Shown here piece by piece: positions 1-4,847 of a stretch of 5,888 nucleotides of DNA. The notes beneath the pieces were generated by a model, which did not search any database, was not told the origin of the DNA, and saw nothing but the letters and a program-made list of their open reading frames with translations. Source of the DNA: Actinomycetota bacterium (GTDB taxonomy: Bacteria; Actinomycetota; AC-67); the NCBI GenBank assembly GCA_005883175.1, contig VAYV01000190.1:1-5888 (forward strand), written 5' to 3'. The position numbers were made by a program, and so were the translations under genes. Each line of letters begins with the position of its first letter. Within the stretch, counting starts at the first letter, position 1.

Positions 1-199
1 TGTAGTGGGGCGGGGTGGCAAAGTGATCGCTCCCCCACGATGCGACCGTCTCCTTCCCTGCCTCTCGGAGCGAGATCGTCATGCCGAGCAGCGACCCCAG
101 CGCGTCCCCGTCGGGACCGAGATGGCACGCGAGGGCAACCCGCGACGCTCCGTCGATCGCCTCGAGCGCGCGCTCCCACTCGATCTCTGGGATGCTCAT
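1..199 (-). CDS. DHH-family phosphoesterase, NrnA-like, C-terminus outside window
   Basis: The first 66 residues are visible and the frame stays open to position 1. The product begins MSIPEIEWERALEAIDGA and contains ACHLGPDGDALGSLLG (residues 24-39), the first metal-binding motif of the DHH superfamily (HxxPDGDxxGS); His26, Asp30 and Asp32 are the expected metal ligands. FATPPHY near the visible end matches the family's segment before the second strand. NrnA-type members degrade 2- to 5-nucleotide RNAs and dephosphorylate pAp; the genes often sit next to rbfA and truB in Gram-positive bacteria. The fold family is certain, but the exact substrate cannot be read from this fragment. The ATG overlaps the rbfA stop (ATGA), and GGAGG lies about 9 bases upstream. 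Confidence 0.88.
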   Translation of the reverse strand, partial: MSIPEIEWERALEAIDGASRVALACHLGPDGDALGSLLGMTISLREAGKETVASWGSDHFATPPHY

Positions 200-561
200 C
201 GCTCGTCCTCCACGCGGTGGATCTTGGCGATGATGCTGTCCAGCCGCGCGGTGCGGTCCGGAACCGGGTCGGGGAGGAACTCGAGCGTCGGCGCGTAGCG
301 CAGGCGAACCTCGTGAGCGACCGTCGCGCGTAGATGCTTCGTCGCGCGCGCCAGCGCATCCCGGCTCGCTTCGCGCTCGACGGACTCGCCGAGCACCGTG
401 TAGTACGCCTTCGCGTGCCGCAGATCGGGAGACATCGTGACGTCGGTGATCGTGACGAACCCGAGCCCCGGGTCGCGCAGGCGCTCGATCTCGCCGGCGA
501 GCACCTCCTTGACGGCCGCGCGCACGCGCTCGGCGCGCGGGTACGAGCGAGGCCCGCTCAT
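196..561 (-). CDS. rbfA: 30S ribosome-binding factor RbfA
   Basis: RbfA binds immature 30S subunits near the 5' end of 16S rRNA helix 1 and acts in late maturation and cold adaptation. The product is 121 residues with the single type II KH-like fold. It starts MSGPRSYPRAERVRAAVKEV, followed by the conserved IERLRDPGLGFVTITDVTMS, the strand RHAKAYYTVLG, and LRYAPTLEFLPDP near the C-terminus. The end DSIIAKIHRVEDER also fits the family. The usual AxG kink of the helix pair appears as Ala73-Thr74-Lys75, so its glycine is replaced. The start is ATG 561 with GGAGGA just upstream, overlapping the ylxP stop. Its own TGA overlaps the next ATG as ATGA at 196-199. Longer upstream in-frame starts lie within ylxP and are not conserved. 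Confidence 0.95.
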   Translation of the reverse strand: MSGPRSYPRAERVRAAVKEVLAGEIERLRDPGLGFVTITDVTMSPDLRHAKAYYTVLGESVEREASRDALARATKHLRATVAHEVRLRYAPTLEFLPDPVPDRTARLDSIIAKIHRVEDER

Positions 562-854
562 GCGTCCTCCGGCGAAAGCACGCTCACCCACGCGTGCAGC
601 AACTCGACGCCGGGATGGATCTCGACGCGCCGCTCCACCTCGCTCAGCATCCGCTTCGCGTGGAACACGGTATCGGCGATAACCGAAACTCCGACGGTCG
701 CGCGCTGGCGCAGATCCTGGTGCTCGACCTCCGCGACGGCACATCGGAACTTCTGCTGCAACGCGGACTGGAGCGTTCGCACGACGGAACGCTTGTCCTT
801 CAGGGATGCACAGTCGGGAAGGCGCAAGTCGTAGCGCGCAACGCCCACGAACAT
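558..854 (-). CDS. ylxP: DUF503 family protein YlxP
   Basis: The 98-residue product belongs to the DUF503/YlxP family, small alpha/beta proteins often placed between infB and rbfA. The biochemical role is not settled; the location suggests a part in ribosome assembly or translation. Family features visible are the start MFVGVARYDLRLPDCASLKDK, with the LPDCASLKDKR segment, then VAEVEHQDLRQRATVGVSVI in the middle and a short acidic C-terminus. ATG 854 is preceded by AGGAGGG with a 4-base spacer; an in-frame start at 893 would run into infB and is not conserved. The gap from the infB stop is 19 bases. The TGA stop overlaps the rbfA ATG as ATGA at 558-561, so the two are probably translationally coupled. 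Confidence 0.9.
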   Translation of the reverse strand: MFVGVARYDLRLPDCASLKDKRSVVRTLQSALQQKFRCAVAEVEHQDLRQRATVGVSVIADTVFHAKRMLSEVERRVEIHPGVELLHAWVSVLSPEDA

Positions 855-873
855 GGTTCCCTCCTGCGCGCGC

Positions 874-2753
874 TTAGTCGCGAGGGACTTCACGCACTTC
901 GTAGAACTCCAGGACGTCGCCTTCTTTGATGTCGTGGAAGTTATCGAGGCCGACCCCGCACTCGTACCCGGACGTCACCTCTCGGACGTCGTCCTTGAAC
1001 CGGCGGAGCGACGAGACCGTCGTGTCCGAAACGACGACGCCGTCGCGAAGGAGGCGGACCTTCTGTCCTCGCGTCGCCTTGCCCTCTTCCATGTAGCAGC
1101 CGGCGATCGTGCCGATCTTCGGGACCTTGAAGGTCGCCCGCACTTGCGCGCGCCCCGTGATGTCCTCGACGAAGACCGGCTTGAGCACTGCGAGCGTCAC
1201 ATCGTTCTCGGTGATCGCGCCAACCGCGCGGTGGATGACCCGCACGGCGACCTCTTCCATCTTCATCTTCTCGAGCGCGTCTTGAACGGCCTCCAGGGAC
1301 CCTTGAACGTCCGCCTTCAAGATCACGTTCAGCTCTGTGAGCTCGCCTTCGCGTGTCTGCTCGTACAGGTCTTCCAGCGTTACCGTCTTCCGAGAGACCA
1401 TGTCGGCGACGCGGCGGCGGCTCTCACGGTCCTGCGCGATCTGCCGGGCGCCGCGCTCATCGGGAGCGGACCGGAAGTCGTCGCCGGCTTCCGGAACCGC
1501 GTTGAACCCCAGCACCTGCGCAGGGCTGCCCGGTCCTGCCTCGTTCAGCGGCTTTCCGTCGTCGTCGAGCATCGCGCGCACGCGAGCCCATGCGGTGCCG
1601 CACACGATGATGTCGCCGACGCGCAGAGTTCCGCGCTGCACGAGGACCGTGGCCACCGGCCCGCGCCCCTTGTCGAGGTGCGCTTCGATGACGACGCCGC
1701 GCGGTGGGGCTTTCTCGTTCGCTTTGAGGTCTTGGATGTCGGCGACCAGCAACAGCACGTCGAGCAGGTCGTCGATGTGCGTCCCCTGCTTCGCGGAGAT
1801 ATCGACGAACGGGTAGTTGCCGCCCCACTCCTCGGGGACGACCTCGAGCTCTGTTAGCTGCTGGCGGACCCGAGTCGGGTCGGCGCCTTCCTTGTCGATC
1901 TTGTTCACCGCGACCACGATGGGTACCTCAGCGGCCTTGGCGTGCGAGAGCGCTTCTACCGTCTGCGGCTTCACGCCGTCGTCGGCCGCGACGACGAGCA
2001 CGGCGATATCCGTCGATTGCGCACCGCGCGCGCGCATCTGAGTGAACGCCTCGTGGCCCGGCGTGTCGATGAACGTGATCGCGCGCCCGTTCTTGTGCAC
2101 CTGATACGCACCGATGTGCTGCGTGATACCGCCGTGCTCCTGTCCGACGACGTCGGTCTGCCGGATCTTGTCGAGCAGCAGCGTCTTGCCGTGGTCGACG
2201 TGACCCATCACGGTGATCACGGGCGGCCGCGGGGTGAGCTGCGACTCGTCGTCGACCTCTTCTTCGGCGAGCAGGTCCTCTTCCTCATCCGGAGAGACGA
2301 TCTGGAGCTGGTACCCGTAGTCGGACGCGACGATCTCGGCCGCCTCGTCGCTCAACGACTGCGCGACGGTGTACATCTCACCGAGCAAGAACAGCTTCTT
2401 GACGATCTCTGCCGGCGTCACCCCGAGCTTGGCTGCGAGCTCGGCGACGGTGATGCCTCGGTTGACGGTGAGCGGCTTCGTCTCGGTGGCCGTTCAGCGG
2501 GCGGACGTTCGGCCGGCGGCCGTTCCGCGGTTGGACGCTGAGGAGCCGGGCGCGCCGGACGAGCGGCCGGCGTCGCGGTCGCGAGCTGCTTCAGCGTTCC
2601 CTTCTCGGCCGCTTCGCGCAGCTTCGCGACGACGTCGTTCTCGACCGTCGACGAATGACTCTTCGCGATGAACCCCAGACCCGCCAGCGCCGCGATCACT
2701 TCGCGGCTCGACAGATCGAGCTCCTTCGCCAGCTCGTAAACCCGTTTCGGCAT
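874..2753 (-). CDS. infB: Translation initiation factor IF2, frameshifted and with an internal deletion
   Basis: IF2 is the GTPase that brings fMet-tRNA to the 30S subunit and drives subunit joining. The first frame begins MPKRVYELAKELDLSSREV (first IF2_N domain) at ATG 2753 and runs through a Pro/Arg/Ala linker, but would end at a TGA at 2418-2420. The correct C-terminal frame opens only after a TGA at 2494-2496 and reads PLTVNRGITVAELAAKLGV. One extra base near 2475-2493 would join them, giving about 626 residues. The G domain is complete: GHVDHGKT (2182-2205), GGITQHIGAYQV, DTPGHEAF, NKID, SAKQG. Domain G2 has DKGRGPVATVLVQRGTL. C1 starts ELNVILKADVQGSLEAV but stops at ENDVTLA (1189) and jumps to LKPVF, losing about 48 family residues. 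C2 is intact through GTIAGCY, RFKDDVREV and SGYECG to TAA 874. A gene caller would probably report only the downstream part, from about GTG 2421. Confidence 0.93.
1186..1191 (-). other. Junction of an in-frame deletion in IF2 domain C1
   Basis: The codons read NDVTLA then VLKPVF with no stop or shift. In other bacterial IF2 proteins the segment ENDVTLA is followed by about 49 residues, including a conserved SNA-IIGFNVRP stretch and the helix ending near GML, before the KPVF-like start of C2. Here one residue (Val, 1186-1188) stands in their place. The net loss is about 48 residues, or 144 bp. The length is estimated from remembered family sequences. Confidence 0.8.
2475..2493 (-). other. Frameshift site in infB
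   Basis: Upstream of this interval the conserved IF2 N-terminus is in one frame; downstream the conserved PLTVNRGITV segment is in another. The shift needs one added base (or two removed) in the sequence shown. The upstream limit is set by the TGA at 2494-2496 in the downstream frame, the other limit by where conserved residues resume. It lies on the last copy of a GC-rich 15-bp repeat. No slippery heptamer is visible, so an indel is more likely than programmed shifting. Confidence 0.85.
2490..2525. repeat. 15-bp GC-rich tandem repeat in the infB linker
   Basis: On the minus strand the units starting at 2525, 2510 and 2495 encode ERPPA, ERPPA and ERPP, with two to three base differences between copies. 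The run belongs to the disordered linker between the two IF2_N domains, which is known to vary in length among bacteria. The third copy is where the reading frame breaks. Confidence 0.75.
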
Positions 2754-2755
2754 TC

Positions 2756-2763
2756 CCTCTCCT
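2756..2763 (-). promoter_or_regulatory. infB Shine-Dalgarno overlapping the ylxR stop codon
   Basis: The minus strand reads AGGAGAGG two bases before the infB ATG at 2753. Its first two bases are the last two of the ylxR TAG stop. This marks MPKRVYEL as the true IF2 start and so places the annotated N-terminus upstream of the frameshift. Confidence 0.65.
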
Positions 2764-3022
2764 ACACGACCAGCAGCTCGTCTTCGAGCTCTGTGAAATC
2801 TACGTTGCTCGCCCGCAGCGCTCCAGCCAGGCGGCCTCGCGCTCGGTCGAGGCACGGCTGCTCTGGACAAACGTACGCTCCCCGGCCGCTCGCCATGCCC
2901 TCGCGGTCCACCCTCGCGCGGCCGCCCGCGCCACGAACGATGCGAACCAGCTCGCTCTTGGCCCGGACCCGCCGGCATCCCACGCAGGTCCTGAGCGGCT
3001 CGCGCGTGCGGCGAGCAACCAT
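2762..3022 (-). CDS. ylxR: YlxR/RnpM family RNA-binding protein
   Basis: This small basic protein is found between nusA and infB in most Gram-positive bacteria. In Bacillus subtilis the family member, renamed RnpM, binds RNase P RNA and modulates its activity; other work links it to gene regulation. The product is 86 residues. The family signatures are TCVGCRRVR (Cys13, Cys16) and GRGAYVCPEQPC (Gly46 to Cys57). Several arginines lie between them, as expected of an RNA-binding surface. The ATG at 3022 is preceded by GGAGG and starts one base after the nusA stop. A longer form from 3067 would overlap nusA and has no family support. The TAG stop lies inside the infB ribosome binding site, suggesting translational coupling. 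No ylxQ (L7Ae-like) gene follows, unlike in Bacillus. Confidence 0.92.
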   Translation of the reverse strand: MVARRTREPLRTCVGCRRVRAKSELVRIVRGAGGRARVDREGMASGRGAYVCPEQPCLDRARGRLAGALRASNVDFTELEDELLVV

Positions 3023-3023
3023 C

Positions 3024-4226
3024 CTACTGACCTCCGGACGGTGTCTCGGTCCCGGCGTCTGTCGCAACCTGCGCTGGGGGAGCGGTCTCGGCTGCTGTCG
3101 GTTGCTCCTCCGACGGGACGGCAGCCTCCTCGGCCGCCGGCTGCGGCTCCTCCGACGGAAGGGCAGCCTCCTCGGCCGGCGGCTGTTGCTCCTCCGGCGC
3201 GGCCGGCGTCCGCCGCGCTTGCTCCTGCGCGAGCTGCGATTCGCTCTTGATGTCGACGCGCCAGCCAGTCAGGCGGGCGGCCAAGCGCGCGTTCTGGCCC
3301 TCTTTGCCGATCGCGAGCGACAGCTGATAGTCCGGCACGATCACGAGCGCCGTCTTCTCGCGCGGATCGATGCGGACTTCCTTCACCTTCGCAGGCGACA
3401 GCGCCTCGGCCACGAACTTCGCCGGCTCGTCACTCCAGTCAACGATGTCGATCTTCTCGCCGCGCAGCTCTTGAACGACCATGCGAACGCGCGATCCCTT
3501 CGCGCCGATCATCGCGCCCTTCGCCTCGACGCCCGGCTCGCTCGACCGGACCGCGATCTTCGTGCGGTGTCCGGCCTCGCGCGCGATGGCCTTGATCTCG
3601 ACCGTTCCGTCGGCGACCTCGGGGACCTCCAGCTCGAACAAGCGCTTCACCAACCCGGGATGCGTCCGGGACACGATGATCGACGGCGACGGCCCGCGCG
3701 GGTTGTGTCGCACCTCGACGACGTAGGCCTTCACACGCGCGTTGTGCTCGTAGTGCTCGCCCGGCACTTGCTCGGCCTGCGGCATCAGCGCCTCGACCTT
3801 CCCCAGGTCGAGCAGCGTGTACCGCGAGTCCGACTGCTGGACGATGCCGGTGACGATGTCGCCCTCGCGTCCCGCGTACTCGTCGTACGTCAGGTCGCGC
3901 TCGGCTTCACGGATCTTCTGCAGGATGACCTGCTTCGCCGTTTGCGCTTCGATGCGGCCGAATGGACGCGGCCCGATCGCTTCTTCGTTCTCGAAGGCGC
4001 CCGTCGCGTCGAGGAGCGGGTTTCCCTCCTCATCCAAGTCGTGCTGGAACACGTGGATGTCACCCGACACGGGGTCGACCTCCACGCGCGCGCCCTTGTC
4101 CTCGGGCATCGTGCGCTTGTAGGCGGCGGCAAGCGCCTGCTGCAGGCCCTCGAGCAGCGAATTGAAGGGGATCCCCTTCTCGCGCTCGACCTGCTGCATC
4201 GCTTCCAGTACTTCTTTGAGATCCAT
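3024..4226 (-). CDS. nusA: Transcription termination/antitermination factor NusA
   Basis: NusA binds RNA polymerase and nascent RNA, promoting pausing and intrinsic termination or antitermination. The product is 400 residues. The N-terminal RNAP-binding domain (about 1-118) starts MDLKEVLEAMQQVEREKGI. The S1 domain (about 119-190) starts GDIVTGIVQQSDSRYTLLDL. KH1 (about 191-260) has GAKG within GAMIGAKGSRVRMVV; the usual DPVGACVG here reads EAKGAMIG, a mild divergence. KH2 (about 261-331) has the conserved LAIGKEGQNARLAARLTGW. Residues 332-400 form a Glu/Pro/Ala-rich tail containing a 14-residue tandem repeat. The acidic AR repeats of proteobacterial NusA are absent, as in Gram-positive bacteria. 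The start is ATG 4226, preceded by AAAGG; GTG 4253 would overlap rimP and add nine non-conserved residues. ylxR begins one base after the TAG stop. Confidence 0.97.
   Translation of the reverse strand: MDLKEVLEAMQQVEREKGIPFNSLLEGLQQALAAAYKRTMPEDKGARVEVDPVSGDIHVFQHDLDEEGNPLLDATGAFENEEAIGPRPFGRIEAQTAKQVILQKIREAERDLTYDEYAGREGDIVTGIVQQSDSRYTLLDLGKVEALMPQAEQVPGEHYEHNARVKAYVVEVRHNPRGPSPSIIVSRTHPGLVKRLFELEVPEVADGTVEIKAIAREAGHRTKIAVRSSEPGVEAKGAMIGAKGSRVRMVVQELRGEKIDIVDWSDEPAKFVAEALSPAKVKEVRIDPREKTALVIVPDYQLSLAIGKEGQNARLAARLTGWRVDIKSESQLAQEQARRTPAAPEEQQPPAEEAALPSEEPQPAAEEAAVPSEEQPTAAETAPPAQVATDAGTETPSGGQ
3101..3199. repeat. 42-bp tandem repeat in the 3' end of nusA
   Basis: Two units of 42 bp (3101-3142 and 3143-3184) differ at only a few bases, and a partial third copy runs to about 3199. 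The period is a multiple of three, so the reading frame is kept; it encodes 14-residue units of the type PAAEEAAVPSEEQP. It lies wholly in the disordered tail after KH2. Copy number probably varies between related strains, by slippage or recombination. Confidence 0.8.
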
Positions 4227-4246
4227 GCCTGCCTTTTCTCGCGCCG

Positions 4247-4687
4247 CTACCACGGGAGCACCAGCGTCGCTTTCGCGATGTCTACGTACGGGACCTCGAC
4301 GGCCCCGCTCGCGCGCATCAGTCGCACCCGGTCACTCTTCACGTCGTCTACAGTCCCTTCTTCGTGTCGCCCGCTGGCGAGCACGACTTTCACTTTCGCT
4401 CCGGCGTGTTTCCGGAAGTCCGCCTCCGTCCGGAGCGGCCGATCGAGCCCCGGAGAGGTGACCTCGAGGGTGTATCGCCCCTGGATCGGGTCGTCCACGT
4501 CGAGCATGCGCGACAGCTCTTGGCTCACGCGCGCGCACACGTCGAGCGTGATCCCGCCCGGCTGGTCGGCCACGATCCGGACGAGCTGCGTGCGACCTCG
4601 ACGGACCTGCACGTCCACCAGCGCGGCTCCGTGCCTGGTCAGCACCGGCTCGGCCAGCGACCGCAGCCGTTCCTCGAGGTCGTTCAC
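4247..4687 (-). CDS. rimP: Ribosome maturation factor RimP
   Basis: RimP (older names YhbC, YlxS) helps assemble the 30S subunit, binding near S12 in the cytoplasm. The product is 146 residues, near the usual 150. The N-terminal alpha/beta domain (about residues 1-75) begins VNDLEERLRSLAEPVL and holds GAALVDVQVRRGR and the family segment SRMLDVDDPI. The family signature YTLEVTSPGLDRPL follows. The C-terminal SH3-like barrel holds FRKHAGAKVKVVLASGR and ends VDIAKATLVLPW. The start is GTG, chosen for its strong ribosome binding site; the stop is TAG. It is the first gene of the operon and nusA starts 20 bases after its stop. The frame stays open upstream across the intergenic region into antisense proS, which is not coding. 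Confidence 0.95.
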   Translation of the reverse strand: MNDLEERLRSLAEPVLTRHGAALVDVQVRRGRTQLVRIVADQPGGITLDVCARVSQELSRMLDVDDPIQGRYTLEVTSPGLDRPLRTEADFRKHAGAKVKVVLASGRHEEGTVDDVKSDRVRLMRASGAVEVPYVDIAKATLVLPW

Positions 4688-4692
4688 CCCTC

Positions 4693-4698
4693 CCTCCT
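4693..4698 (-). promoter_or_regulatory. Strong Shine-Dalgarno of rimP, decides the GTG start
   Basis: The minus strand reads AGGAGG with a 5-base spacer before the GTG at 4687. This perfect anti-16S match supports GTG 4687 over upstream in-frame starts, which would add a low-complexity, non-conserved N-terminus read from the intergenic region. Confidence 0.75.
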
Positions 4699-4755
4699 CG
4701 AGTCCGACGACGCGAAATCGGGCGAAAAAGCGGCCCAAAAAATCGGTCTTGCCCC

Positions 4756-4782
4756 AAAAGAAAAGTGGGCGACAGCCCACTT
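4756..4782 (-). terminator. Rho-independent terminator or leader attenuator between proS and rimP
   Basis: On the minus strand an 8-bp perfect stem, AAGTGGGC and GCCCACTT (4782-4775 with 4770-4763), closes a TGTC loop. The run TTTTCTTTT follows at 4764-4756, partly shared with the stem. This is the shape of an intrinsic terminator with an interrupted U tract. It lies 66 bases after the proS stop, so it can end proS transcription. It also lies downstream of the candidate promoter at 4806-4814, so it could act as an attenuator in the rimP-nusA leader. On the plus strand no T-run follows the hairpin. Confidence 0.7.
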
Positions 4783-4805
4783 CGCCAAGTCCGACCGAGG
4801 CGCGA

Positions 4806-4814
4806 AGTATAGCA
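4806..4814 (-). promoter_or_regulatory. Candidate extended -10 promoter for the rimP-nusA-infB operon
   Basis: Reading the minus strand, TGC followed by TATACT makes an extended -10 element, five of six matches to TATAAT with the upstream TG. It is one of very few AT-rich hexamers in this GC-rich region and lies 34 bases after the proS stop. The start of transcription would be near 4799, giving a leader of about 112 bases before rimP. No convincing -35 hexamer is found at 16-19 bases; that region is GC-rich and overlaps an inverted repeat. The position between proS and the operon supports the call, but it rests on motif and context alone. Confidence 0.4.
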
Positions 4815-4836
4815 CCGGGGCCCGAAAAGGGCCGGT
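4814..4836. repeat. Inverted repeat just after proS
   Basis: ACCGG at 4814-4818 pairs with CCGGT at 4832-4836, and CCC at 4821-4823 pairs with GGG at 4829-4831, around a GAAAA loop with a two-base bulge. An alternative pairing gives five perfect pairs, 4819-4823 with 4829-4833. In the proS transcript it would form a GC-rich hairpin 12 bases after the stop codon. No U tract follows, so it is not a classical terminator by itself. It may stabilise the 3' end of proS mRNA, and it abuts the candidate -10 element. Confidence 0.4.
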
Positions 4837-4847
4837 CTGCCGCCCCC

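Noticed and set aside
853..1857. A 334-codon open frame on the plus strand opposite infB
   Set aside because: It is antisense to conserved IF2 coding sequence and results from GC-biased codons leaving few stops. Its translation shows no recognisable family.
2418..2496. Programmed -1 frameshifting in infB
   Set aside because: No X-XXY-YYZ slippery heptamer is visible in the overlap, and programmed shifting in infB is not known to me. An indel is simpler.
4227..4253. A nine-residue longer nusA from GTG 4253
   Set aside because: It would overlap rimP, and the added residues are not conserved. ATG 4226 has AAAGG at a good distance and gives the typical N-terminus.
4717..4734. A second terminator hairpin upstream of rimP
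   Set aside because: The stem is only four base pairs with a nine-base loop, and only three T residues follow. Too weak to call.
4688..4847. A tRNA gene (such as metY, found upstream of rimP-nusA in Escherichia coli) or a T-box leader
   Set aside because: No cloverleaf arms, T-loop consensus or T-box sequence can be seen in the gap on either strand.
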